Below, one piece after another: positions 45,284 through 54,225 of a DNA stretch of 64,000 nucleotides. Position 1 is the first letter of the stretch. Each line of letters begins with the position of its first letter. This DNA is from Pedobacter changchengzhani (GTDB lineage: Bacteria > Bacteroidota > Bacteroidia > Sphingobacteriales > Sphingobacteriaceae). Where the stretch lies: contig NZ_SJCY01000007.1 in assembly GCF_004354365.1 (NCBI RefSeq), positions 124,001 through 188,000 of the forward strand, given 5' to 3'. The notes beneath the pieces were generated by a model. The model was not told the DNA's origin. It worked only from the letters and a program-made list of their open reading frames with translations, and did no database searches. A program made the position numbers and the translations under genes.

Positions 45284-46471
45284 TCACTCGTTGGCAGAAT
45301 TGATATCGAGAAATTTCTCATTTGGGATAATAGTTTTATCGTTTTCGAACCAATAAGATAACAGTCTGCCAAAAATAAAAATTGACGCATTTCCAAAATT
45401 TTCGATACTATTCTTAATCTTCTCGATTTTGATAATCTGATTATTACCATTTTTTACATATAAAAGACTTGAGATTATTCCTGGATCTAATAATATATTA
45501 CCTCTAGTACTTGGATCAGATAAATGTAAGTTATAAAGACGGATATTTATTTCTTCATTCCCTGCAAATGAACTTTCATTTACCTTTTTTTGAATAAGTT
45601 GATAATATGAAAGGTATGCATCAGTAATATTTTTATTAACGGGGAAATTTATCTTTGTCGCTTCAGCCTCTAAAATGCCGGTATTTTCATCGATTATATC
45701 TTTGTATTTCATCAAACTATCTTTTGACAACATGATTCTATTTTCTTTTCCTTCTTCAATCTGAATTATATCAACTGTATCGAGAATGGTATTTTTTTTA
45801 TAACTAACAACTTGGAAAGGCATTAATTGATAGTGTTTAAATTTTCTTGATAAAATTGCATATTCATCAAATACAGGATTGTTTATGCTAATTGATATAT
45901 CTTCAACATTAAATTTTTCTACTATTTTGCTCATGCCATGATATACCAAACCGATTGAACAAACGATAACGGTCATCCCCCAAATTTTCGTAAAAACCCC
46001 ATCCAAAACGACAAACGAAACTCCATAAAAAAGGTATATGGCTAATGATACCTTAAGGACAGCAGCAAAAAAAAAGTAAATAAAATTGTTGGTTTCATAG
46101 TAGGAAAAGTAAAGAAACAAGCTTACAGGACAATATATTATATAAATAGTTAAAGTAAAAAGTATTACCTTTTTAACCAAATTTTTGCCAGTCGCAATCC
46201 ACAAAAAGAATGTTAATAAGATCGATATTGGTAAAAACAACGAAATGTCGGATAGAGAGGGCTTAACTAATTCTTTGAAATCTGCGGTCCTCGAATTTAT
46301 TAAATAAGAAAATGTAAAAACGATTAGATAAAATAAATATTGACTAAAAATCTCTCTGTTTGATTTTCTAACGACTAAATTTATGAATTTTTTCGGCGAT
46401 ATGATAAATATCCAAAGTTCTCTTGTCCAAGTAATAATATTAATTTTAGTTAAATCACTCAATATTTCCAT
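45284..46471 (-). CDS. hypothetical membrane protein
   Basis: 395 residues with about five membrane helices in the first 190 (for example YLFYLIVFTFSYLI, LPISILLTFFLWIAT, VILFTLTIYIIYCPV) and a soluble C-terminal half. The N-terminal layout recalls Yip1-like proteins. It lies between the restriction gene and the PLD gene on the same strand. The -1/+1 frame beyond its stop stays open for about 47 codons (45142-45283), so the true end may be later if a frameshift is present. Confidence 0.6.
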   Translation of the reverse strand: MEILSDLTKINIITWTRELWIFIISPKKFINLVVRKSNREIFSQYLFYLIVFTFSYLINSRTADFKELVKPSLSDISLFLPISILLTFFLWIATGKNLVKKVILFTLTIYIIYCPVSLFLYFSYYETNNFIYFFFAAVLKVSLAIYLFYGVSFVVLDGVFTKIWGMTVIVCSIGLVYHGMSKIVEKFNVEDISISINNPVFDEYAILSRKFKHYQLMPFQVVSYKKNTILDTVDIIQIEEGKENRIMLSKDSLMKYKDIIDENTGILEAEATKINFPVNKNITDAYLSYYQLIQKKVNESSFAGNEEINIRLYNLHLSDPSTRGNILLDPGIISSLLYVKNGNNQIIKIEKIKNSIENFGNASIFIFGRLLSYWFENDKTIIPNEKFLDINSANE

Positions 46472-46509
46472 TTAGTTCAATTTTTTTCTATATTTCGAAT
46501 ACCATCTAC

Positions 46510-47109
46510 TTATACCTCCATCACCTTATCAATCTCTGCCATTATCTCCCCTGTCCTACTTAAAGCCTTAATTATTTTTTGATAATGCAGAATATCATCA
46601 AATTCTAACGTTCTGCCTTTACGATCTTTTAGCCATTTTTGGGCAGGTTGATAACCGCCTATGTAAAAGTTCCAAGCAACTTGTGGCACATGATCAAAAT
46701 ATTGCGTTTCGTTAATATAAACTTTGCCCATTACGTTCTCGTCATTGCGAGCCTGTTTTTCAGCAGGCGTGGCAATCTGCTCCTCGAGAGAGATTTCTCC
46801 TTCCCGATGTATCGGAACAGGCTGTTCCTCGTTCGAAATGACGGCAGGAACGAATACGGGTTTAACAACCAAATTATCTCCATCTATTGGGTATTGCGTA
46901 ATGTAATTTTCTGTTTCTTCGCTTTCTAATAAATGAAGTTTGCGTAATTGACTACCTAAAGCTACCAAATCATAAAATTCTTTTGCGTGTTTTGGATAAG
47001 GCACACGTGGGAAATCTATTTTTAAAAACTCTTTGTATTTTTCTCTGTAAGATGGACTGTGTAAAACAGCATAGATGTAATCTAATAAATCTAGGGGACT
47101 AAAAGCCTC
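46510..47109 (-). pseudogene. C-terminal part of the single-chain restriction-modification enzyme
   Basis: This frame continues the gene at 47108-49852, one base out of register. It reads EAFSPLDLLDYIYAVLHSPS at its start, a stretch found near the C-terminus of type ISP-like enzymes, and later NFYIGGYQPAQKWLKDRKGR, the family's terminal motif. No ATG opens it. A GTG at 47004 is the only start, and it lies in mid-domain. A 104-bp palindromic repeat is inserted in frame within it. I read it as the separated end of one gene. Confidence 0.8.
46740..46843. repeat. 104-bp palindromic repeat inserted in the restriction gene
   Basis: The ends read CGTCATT and CGAAATGACG, with inner inverted boxes. 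It is read in frame and adds about 35 residues (near ISNEEQPVPIHREGE) between conserved blocks of the protein. Confidence 0.75.
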
Positions 47110-47142
47110 ACCCCCCCGCCCTCTCCGAAGGAGAGGGAGCCT
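47108..47142. repeat. GC-rich palindromic repeat with G7 tract in the restriction gene
   Basis: CCCTCTCC-GAAG-GAGAGGG forms a hairpin next to seven C on the plus strand (47111-47117; G7 on the coding strand). It codes for APSPSERAGG and then a stop. Confidence 0.8.
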
Positions 47143-49852
47143 GACTTTCTATAGCCTTTTCTGCGGTAAATTTTAAACCCAAACCTTCTGCAATTTTGTT
47201 AACGATTTCCATGTTGAGGTTTGGAACACGGGTTTGGGTTTCGCCGATGTTTAATTGCGCGTTGGTTTCGCGGTAGAGATAGAGAGGAAAAACGTAGCCC
47301 GCTCCAAATAGTCTAGCGCTTGAAGTAATGTTTCCATCACAAGCTAAGTTTGAAACGAAAGTGTGATGGAAATCATCCTGGAGTTGCCTCGGTGCAATAA
47401 GCGCCACGTTATCTCCGCCAATCAAATTATTTGTTATTTCCTTCCTCGGATAAGACATGAAACCCTTTGTGTTTCCTGTGTAGTAGCTAAATCTAAAGTC
47501 AAAAGGTCTATAGTGAATTTTAATGTAACGTCCCTGTTTTTTAGCTAAATCTGATTTTGCACGCTCATAAGTCCAATCTCTACTGTCTACTTTCTCGCTG
47601 TATTTTGTTCTAAAATCATTTTCTGGCAAAGATGAGAAATCGGACATTAGATTTAGTAATTCCTTTTTCGTACGATGAACTGTTAAAAAGTCTCTAGCAG
47701 TCACAATACCACAAGCAGAAATTTTAAATAATTCCGAGATTTTGAAACCTTCATTATAAGAGCTTTGCTCTGAGAAATCTTTTGGTATAAAAAAGTAATT
47801 GGGCGAATTTTTTTTCAAAACTCCCCAATTCAATGAGCTGATGGTTTTAGAATGTAGTTCTTCATATTTATACTTTCGTTTGCCAAACATATCGTAATGG
47901 AAAACCTCGCCAAACTTCCCTTTTACTTTCGAGCTCTTTTTTATCAAAAACTGGATGCTTACCCCTTGCATGATATCGAAAACATTTTCATCTTTTCCTC
48001 CACTCGGCGCAACTTCTTTTTTCTTTGCATTGCCATGCAAATCCAAAATATAGATTTTATCAAAACTTTCTAATAAGTGTTTTCTCATTTGGCGATGTAT
48101 TAATCCATCGATGAATGAATTATTTGAAATATAAGCTAAAATTCCTTCTCCATTTTTATCAATAAAATGCTGTCCAAACCTTATAAATTTTATATAATCA
48201 TCAGAGAGTGGCTGAATATTTTTTTCATTTAAATCTTTTTTATAATCAGCTGTTAATCTTTCAATCCATTCACTTTTATTTGAACTACTTACGCTGTAAG
48301 GCGGATTACCCATTATAACCATCACCGGTGTTTCACGTTTAATGGCGTTCGCTTGGTCGGCTTCGTCACTTAACCAAGTACTAAAAAGTGTACCTGTATC
48401 GGGGTGCGCTTCTTCTAACGAGTTGGTTAAAAATATCCGAAAACGTTGGTCGCTTGTTGCTTTATATCCCGTTTCGGTTAACAGCATATCCATTTTTAAA
48501 TGTGCCATGGCATAACTCGCCATTAACAATTCGAAACCATTTAAACGTGGTATTAAATGTTGGTTTACATAATTGCTCCAAATGCCTTGTTGGCCTTCAA
48601 ATTTTTTATGAATATGTTTTACCACTTCTGCCAAAAATGTACCTGTTCCGGTTGCAGGATCCAAAATTTGCACTTTATGCACTTCGTGTTCTACTTCAAC
48701 TTCTTTAAGCTTACTGCGTTGGTCGGTTGTGGCTTTTGTAACGGTTTTAGTTTTAACCTTTATTTTACTGGTATCGGCTAAACCTTGTGGTAAATTAAAC
48801 TCCGTTTTAAGTATATCATCAACCGCACGCACAATAAAATTTACTACGGGTTGCGGTGTGTACCAAACCCCTCTGGCTTTCCGCAAAGCGGGATTATAGC
48901 TTGCCAAAAAAGTTTCGTAAAAATGCACTACTGGATCTTCCTGTTTAGTGCTTTTGCCAAAATTCTTCATAATATCAGCAACATCGGTTGCTAAAAAAAT
49001 ATTAACCAATTCATCAACCATCCAAACCAAACGATGGTCCAAATCGGGGCCTGCAACTTCATGAAATAGTTTTCTTAAAAATGGATTGCTTTTTGGGATA
49101 AGTTCAGAAGCTTCCTGTCGGCTAAAAGTTGGCAAAGTTGGGTCATGGTATCGCGCTGCGAACATGCCGTAAGCAATGGTTTGCGAATATATATCCGCAA
49201 ATGCAGCGTTTGTAATATCATGAATCAGCATTTGCTTAAAAGAAAGCATTTGCTTTTTTAAAGCGGTTAAATTTTCTAATTCGTCATCATGGTTTAACGA
49301 TTTTTCAATCACATCAGCCATCAGCTTTGCTTTACCAGCCATCATTTCGGCCAATTTTGTTGGGCTTTTTATGGTTTGCGAAATGGTAAGTGCAAAGTTT
49401 TTAATTAGATTTTCGAAAGTTCCGTAATTTTCAGGCATGCCAATAATTTGTCCACCCCGCCCTTCGGCCACCCCGCCTGTTGAGAGAAATTGCAATTGTG
49501 CAATGGCAATTGATGTAATAAAAACGCCATCTTTATAAAAATGAAAGTCCATATAATCTGTAAAAATCAGATTGCTTAAACCTGCTCTATACCGATCAAA
49601 TTGTTCTTTTAAAGTTTTACTTTTTAAATCAACACCAATATCTTTTGCTTCGATGTAGCCAACTGGAATATCTTTTCTGGTTAACACATAATCTGGCGCG
49701 CCACAAGCTACCCTTGCAGGTTCGTTTGTTACCAAAATATCTGGCAAAATCGCCATCAATAACGATTGTAAATCTCCTCTGTATGTGTGTTCTCTACTAA
49801 TTCCTGTTTGATATCTTTGATTGAGTGTATTAATATAGGCTTGAATGGTCAT
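47108..49852 (-). CDS. single-polypeptide restriction endonuclease-methyltransferase (type ISP-like), truncated at a G7 tract
   Basis: This 914-residue protein joins a nuclease and a DNA methyltransferase. The N-terminal PD-(D/E)xK site is D54...E68-A-K70 (GAPDYV, GYIEAKD). The methyltransferase has ILDPATGTGTF (motif I) and GNPPYS (motif IV), typical of N6-adenine enzymes. The target-recognition part begins after about residue 650. The frame stops at 47108 in a palindromic repeat with seven G. Removing one G would join it to the 46510-47109 frame and give a protein of about 1,110 residues. No helicase domain is seen. Confidence 0.85.
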   Translation of the reverse strand: MTIQAYINTLNQRYQTGISREHTYRGDLQSLLMAILPDILVTNEPARVACGAPDYVLTRKDIPVGYIEAKDIGVDLKSKTLKEQFDRYRAGLSNLIFTDYMDFHFYKDGVFITSIAIAQLQFLSTGGVAEGRGGQIIGMPENYGTFENLIKNFALTISQTIKSPTKLAEMMAGKAKLMADVIEKSLNHDDELENLTALKKQMLSFKQMLIHDITNAAFADIYSQTIAYGMFAARYHDPTLPTFSRQEASELIPKSNPFLRKLFHEVAGPDLDHRLVWMVDELVNIFLATDVADIMKNFGKSTKQEDPVVHFYETFLASYNPALRKARGVWYTPQPVVNFIVRAVDDILKTEFNLPQGLADTSKIKVKTKTVTKATTDQRSKLKEVEVEHEVHKVQILDPATGTGTFLAEVVKHIHKKFEGQQGIWSNYVNQHLIPRLNGFELLMASYAMAHLKMDMLLTETGYKATSDQRFRIFLTNSLEEAHPDTGTLFSTWLSDEADQANAIKRETPVMVIMGNPPYSVSSSNKSEWIERLTADYKKDLNEKNIQPLSDDYIKFIRFGQHFIDKNGEGILAYISNNSFIDGLIHRQMRKHLLESFDKIYILDLHGNAKKKEVAPSGGKDENVFDIMQGVSIQFLIKKSSKVKGKFGEVFHYDMFGKRKYKYEELHSKTISSLNWGVLKKNSPNYFFIPKDFSEQSSYNEGFKISELFKISACGIVTARDFLTVHRTKKELLNLMSDFSSLPENDFRTKYSEKVDSRDWTYERAKSDLAKKQGRYIKIHYRPFDFRFSYYTGNTKGFMSYPRKEITNNLIGGDNVALIAPRQLQDDFHHTFVSNLACDGNITSSARLFGAGYVFPLYLYRETNAQLNIGETQTRVPNLNMEIVNKIAEGLGLKFTAEKAIESQAPSPSERAGG
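49453..49481. repeat. GC-rich repeat inside the restriction gene
   Basis: CCACCCCGCCCTTCGGCCACC-like repeat, coding for TGGVAEGRGG in the reading frame (about residues 130-140). It is out of keeping with the AT-rich codons around it. Confidence 0.65.
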
Positions 49853-49916
49853 ACCCCAATATTAAGAAATTTTAACTGTTTTATAAATAGCAAATTATTT
49901 AAATTAGGTATGCTTA

Positions 49917-50545
49917 GCAGTTGTGCAAATCTCGCCAATTTACCCGTTGCACGCTACATAAACTGCTTGCATCTGCTTTACCGTTTAATGCCATTAAATT
50001 CGTGGAATTGTCTTCATAATGAACGTCGTAATCTCCATCTTCAAACCTCACGCTATTAGCATTAACTGCATGAGAACCACCCGAGACGTTAAATATTGCT
50101 ATAGCCTTCGTGCTACCACTATTAAAATTGTTTTTTGAAATAAGATTGTTTTGAATACTTTTTCCTTTAGTAACATAAGGTTGCTTATCACTTAAGGAAG
50201 CATAAATATTTGAAACCTCAATAACGCCCCCAACAAATACTACGGATTCTGATGATTAAATGCTATTTCCAATTATATTAAAAAATCCTTGAGCACCGTT
50301 AGTACCAAAATAAGTAGCTAACGCTTTATAAAGACAATCATTTTTTGTTGGGTCAATGCTCTCCAATAATCCCGAATGCTTCATTAAATGACATCACTTC
50401 CAATTCATTTTCGAGCATATCAAATGCTAGTTTTGCTGTATTTTCATATAATATTTGGTTTCTAAAGATTGCTAATTTTTCACAGTTAGTAAATTTAAAG
50501 GAAATATTCAACTCTACCTCAATTTATTGCAATACCCCAAGTTAA
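49917..50545 (-). pseudogene. degraded gene remnants upstream of the restriction gene
   Basis: Three open minus-strand stretches in shifting frames have protein-like content but no start codon. They contain KFTNCEKLAIFRNQILYEN, then DPTKNDCLYKALATYFG, then AIFNVSGGSHAVNANSVRFE. The last ends in a stop near 49919. They look like one or two genes broken by frameshifts and stops. The family is not recognised. Confidence 0.5.
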
Positions 50546-50630
50546 CTAAACCCGACCGACAGCGGTATGCCGATTTTTCTTCGGCATTTAGCAAAGGGCG
50601 GGGCTTTCGGAACCGATTGACACAGGACCC
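50546..50630. repeat. GC-rich repeat
   Basis: Boxes ATGCCGA-TTTTTCT-TCGGCAT form a hairpin at 50568-50590, followed by GGGCGGGGC. It is the same style of dispersed repeat as elsewhere and lies between two gene remnants. Confidence 0.55.
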
Positions 50631-50710
50631 TTCGTTTCCAAATCAATTTAAAAACAAAAAGGAGCAAATAAATCTGCTACTCTCAAATAAATTCTAATAA
50701 AAACCTCGGT

Positions 50711-51040
50711 TTAAACCTGTCGCTCCTTCTTCTTAATGATATAATAAATTGGAATACCGAGCGATACGATAATTAGGCCGAGCCAAGTGTATTGTTGTTT
50801 ATAAATAAGCAGCAAACCGCAAAATGCAGCGCCAATTACCAAATAAATAATTGGTGTAACTGGGTACAACCAAGTTTTGTAAGGTCGTTCTAAATTTGGT
50901 TGTTTAAATCTCAAATAAATTACGCCAAATACCGTAATCATGTAAAAAAGTACAATTACGAAAGAAATCATATCCAGAAGATTTCCGTATTGACCGCTTA
51001 AGCATAAAACAGAGGCCCAAATACATTGCAGATTTAATGC
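50711..51040 (-). pseudogene. 3' remnant of an APC-family amino-acid permease
   Basis: The open frame covers the last 110 or so residues of an APC transporter. It contains LQCIWASVLCLSGQYGNLLD, then two membrane helices and a basic tail. The 5' three quarters are missing. The ATG at 50971 is internal to the family alignment. Confidence 0.75.
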
Positions 51041-51126
51041 ATTTTAAATTGAGTTCGGAGAAAGTGAGAAGGCAATAAAAAATTTCGAAATAGCGTTATT
51101 TTCATTACTAGTCTTAGCCCAAATAA

Positions 51127-53286
51127 TTAGAATGCTAATATAAAAGTTGTTCGCCCCACTTGGCTATTAAGTGTGATTTTGCAATTAATCGCAATCGCCA
51201 AATCCCTAATCAGATGTAAACCCAATCCTGTTTTAATACCTACAACTTCTCTATCATCATACAAAGCCTTAAAATTTTCGTCTGTTGCACCGGGGCCGTT
51301 ATCCGTAATGGAAAGAAATTTCTGCCCATCTTTACTATATGCACTCCAAATAATTTCGGCATTAGGCGTTTTTGAAAGTGCTTTTATAGCATTTCCTGTT
51401 AAATTCCTGATAATGGTTTTAAGGTAATCTTCATCGGTATTCAAAGTCAAATTTTCTGGATTATTAAATTGAATTGAAGTATGCTCCTGACTGGAAAAGT
51501 GTCTATTCGTATCGTCGAATAAATTTGAAACACCAATTAACTGGATTTTGGGTTCAAAATGTTCCATTTGCCCTTTGCTCCAAATCAGTAAATCTTCCAT
51601 ACTTTGCAGAAGATTTTCCGTCGCATTCAACGTTTTGTTTTCCAAGCGTATTTTATCGGACTCGCTGAGCATTTCTGGCGCTTCTTTTTGGAGATGCAAA
51701 AAATGAACCAAATTACTTACAGGACTTCGTAAGTCGTGGTTTAAAATGCTAAAAAAACGTGTTTTAACTTTATTTGCCCGATCCAATTCATCATTGAATA
51801 CAAGTAATTGTGAATTTAATTTCTTGGTTGTTCTACCTTGTAAATAAAGTAAAAATCCAATAATCAACAGCAATGTCAACCCGACAATATAATACCATTT
51901 CTCCCTTTGCGTTGCCTGCAATGAAAGCTTGGTGATTTCATTTTCCTTTTCGGAAAGGATGAGTTGTTTTTGTTTGGCAATTTTTTCTAACTGTTCATTT
52001 TTTAATTGAGCTTGAGACTTTTGAAGTCTCAGTATTCCCAAATCTTTCTCTTTATTACTTTGGGCCAACTTATACTGGTTTAAGGTTAACATTAACTGTT
52101 GCTGGCCCAATTTTTCGGTAGACAATAGTTGCGCACTTTTATAACTTTCCTCTTTTTTATCAAATTCATATTGAACTTCTAACCGAGAAATTTGCTTTTT
52201 GGTAACATCATTATCCACAAGATCTTTAAGCGCTACAAAACTTCTGTAGTATTTTAGGGCACTGTCTGGCTGACCAATTTTTTCGTAAATTTGGCTTAAA
52301 CTTTCGGAGCTCTCTTTTTGTACATCCCTAATGTTTATTTCTTTAGATAAATTATTTGCTTTTGTACTGTACAACAAAGCTTCATTATATTTTCCAGACA
52401 AATTTAAAGCGTTGCCTATAGTTTGAGAAATAGCAGCTATACCTTTTCTATTTTTAATTTCTTCATTAAGATTTAATGCTTTATTAGCATTTGCAAGCGC
52501 TTCTTTGTAATTCCCCAGTTCAGTATATACATTGGCAATATTCCCGTACTCTCTCGCCATACCCATTTTATTGCCCATCTGTATGTTTTCCTCCAATGCC
52601 TCTTGATATTTTGAAATGGAAGTTTTATAATCCTTTTTGTAAAAATAAATATTACCTAAATTATCTAGTCCAGATGCAATACCGGCAACGTAGTTGATTT
52701 TGGTATGTAGGGCAAGTCCCTTTTGGAAGTACTGTAAAGCCAAGTCATAATTCTTTAACTCACTGTAAATTACGCCCATATTGCCAAAAGTTATACCGAG
52801 CGTCATTTCATCTTTAATCGATTCGCCAAGTCGCACAGATTTTTGATAATACATTAGTGCAGTTGGGTAATTATTTTGAACAGTGTTCACCGTTCCCAAA
52901 TTGGATAAGCATGCGATTATTCCTTTAACATTTTTTAATTCTTCGTGAATTTTTAATGCCGAAGAGAAAGAGCTCTCTGCAGATTTGAAATTTCCAACAG
53001 AATAATATGCAATACCTTGAAAACGTAAATTTTCAGCTATCCCTTTTTTATATTTTAGTTTGGTGGCTAATGCGATGGCTTCCTTGGCATAGGAAAGCAT
53101 TTTCGTTGGGTTGGTTCCTATATATGATGTTGAAATTTGACCTAATAATTTTACACGCGTTGTATCAGCAATTATATTCTTATTTAATTTAGAAATGAGT
53201 TCATCGCTTTTGCTTATTTGCTGCGCCAAGAGATTCGATGAATAAAAAGTTAAGATGGTAACAAATAAATAATTCCATTTGTTCAT
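51127..53286 (-). CDS. TPR-containing sensor histidine kinase
   Basis: This 719-residue protein has a signal peptide (cut near LAQQ), about seven tetratricopeptide repeats (about 60-360), a coiled coil (about 370-450) and one membrane helix (WYYIVGLTLLLIIGFLLYL). The kinase core follows. The H-box is SILNHDLRSP, the N-box NLTGNAIKAL, the G1 box TDNGPG and the G2 box TGLGLHL, so it should be active. Its start overlaps the response-regulator stop by 4 bp. The periplasmic TPRs probably sense a protein partner. Confidence 0.93.
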   Translation of the reverse strand: MNKWNYLFVTILTFYSSNLLAQQISKSDELISKLNKNIIADTTRVKLLGQISTSYIGTNPTKMLSYAKEAIALATKLKYKKGIAENLRFQGIAYYSVGNFKSAESSFSSALKIHEELKNVKGIIACLSNLGTVNTVQNNYPTALMYYQKSVRLGESIKDEMTLGITFGNMGVIYSELKNYDLALQYFQKGLALHTKINYVAGIASGLDNLGNIYFYKKDYKTSISKYQEALEENIQMGNKMGMAREYGNIANVYTELGNYKEALANANKALNLNEEIKNRKGIAAISQTIGNALNLSGKYNEALLYSTKANNLSKEINIRDVQKESSESLSQIYEKIGQPDSALKYYRSFVALKDLVDNDVTKKQISRLEVQYEFDKKEESYKSAQLLSTEKLGQQQLMLTLNQYKLAQSNKEKDLGILRLQKSQAQLKNEQLEKIAKQKQLILSEKENEITKLSLQATQREKWYYIVGLTLLLIIGFLLYLQGRTTKKLNSQLLVFNDELDRANKVKTRFFSILNHDLRSPVSNLVHFLHLQKEAPEMLSESDKIRLENKTLNATENLLQSMEDLLIWSKGQMEHFEPKIQLIGVSNLFDDTNRHFSSQEHTSIQFNNPENLTLNTDEDYLKTIIRNLTGNAIKALSKTPNAEIIWSAYSKDGQKFLSITDNGPGATDENFKALYDDREVVGIKTGLGLHLIRDLAIAINCKITLNSQVGRTTFILAF

Positions 53287-53990
53287 AAAATGAAAGCTTT
53301 TAAATTATCTTTAAAACTTCTGCCAATGGGTAATGCAGTTTTATTTTTCAGTATTACATCAAATGATTGGATCGTATCTACGAACATTTTTTGTGTAGCA
53401 TAACTGCGATGAATGCGAATAAAATTTTTAAAACTTTCTTCTTTCAAAAGATTACCCAAACTAGTTAAAACGCAATGCTTTTTATTTTCTGTTACAATTT
53501 TAGTGTAATCTTTTAGTGCTTCCAGATATAAAATTTCGTGTAATTTGATTTTAGTTTGGTGATGACCATCTTTAATAAAAATAGTATCTCCTCCTATTTC
53601 CGATTCAAAAAGCGCTACCTTTTCCTTCATTTCAAAATAATCATTAATTCGCGTTATTGCCCTCTCAAAACGATCAAATTTTAAGGGTTTAACCAAAAAA
53701 TCTAAAGTATCTAGTTCAAAACTTTCTACCGCAAATTCAGAATGCGCCGAAATGTATATGCATACTGGAATTTGCATTGCCCGTTTCCTAAACTCAAGAC
53801 CGTTGGTATCTGGCATATCAATATCTAAAAAAAGAATATCTATGTGATTATCATCCAGTATTTTAAAAGCTTCATCGGCGCTACAGCAAACAGCAACAAT
53901 ATTAATTGAAGGTATTCTCTTAATAAAAGAAGTAGTCATCAGCTGATCTATTTCATCATCATCAAGAATAATACAATTATAAGTCTTCAT
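53283..53990 (-). CDS. LytTR-family response regulator
   Basis: The 235 residues hold a receiver domain (1-120) with phospho-acceptor D56 in LFLDIDMP, a conserved Lys in LVKPLKF, and a C-terminal LytTR DNA-binding domain (about 135-235, starting IFIKDGHHQTKIKL). The gene precedes the TPR kinase with a 4-bp overlap, so they form one two-component pair. LytTR proteins bind direct repeats spaced about two helical turns, and such repeats occur at three nearby promoters. It is divergent from the secreted cluster. Confidence 0.94.
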   Translation of the reverse strand: MKTYNCIILDDDEIDQLMTTSFIKRIPSINIVAVCCSADEAFKILDDNHIDILFLDIDMPDTNGLEFRKRAMQIPVCIYISAHSEFAVESFELDTLDFLVKPLKFDRFERAITRINDYFEMKEKVALFESEIGGDTIFIKDGHHQTKIKLHEILYLEALKDYTKIVTENKKHCVLTSLGNLLKEESFKNFIRIHRSYATQKMFVDTIQSFDVILKNKTALPIGRSFKDNLKAFIL

Positions 53991-54104
53991 TTGAGTAACA
54001 TACTAATTTTGATCTGCCTACCACAACAGGGTTTCTAAGAAATCTTTAGAAATAGCAGTAAGAATTATGTAGTAAATGTAGTAAAATGTATCAATAATTT
54101 TTCA

Positions 54105-54134
54105 TTCGTCTATTTTAAATGCAGTTGGTCTATT
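54105..54134 (+). promoter_or_regulatory. LytTR-type direct repeat, site 1
   Basis: TTCGTCTATT (54105-54114) and TTGGTCTATT (54125-54134) are 20 bp apart, start to start. It lies between the divergent LytTR gene and the beta-propeller gene, 92 bp before the latter, so it could control both. Confidence 0.75.
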
Positions 54135-54225
54135 AACTGTTTAGTGCCAAGTCTTTAAAGCTGACATTAGTTTATTATTAAATTATGAATCTATTTAAAA
54201 ATTACAAAAAGTTAAAACTCAAACC

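Noticed and set aside
45142..45450. Separate small gene on the minus strand
   Set aside because: Most of it overlaps the 395-residue membrane protein and it has no convincing start. It is kept only as a possible extension.
49787..50059. Plus-strand frame of 90 codons
   Set aside because: It is antisense to the start of the restriction gene and to a degraded minus-strand gene, and has no protein-like pattern.
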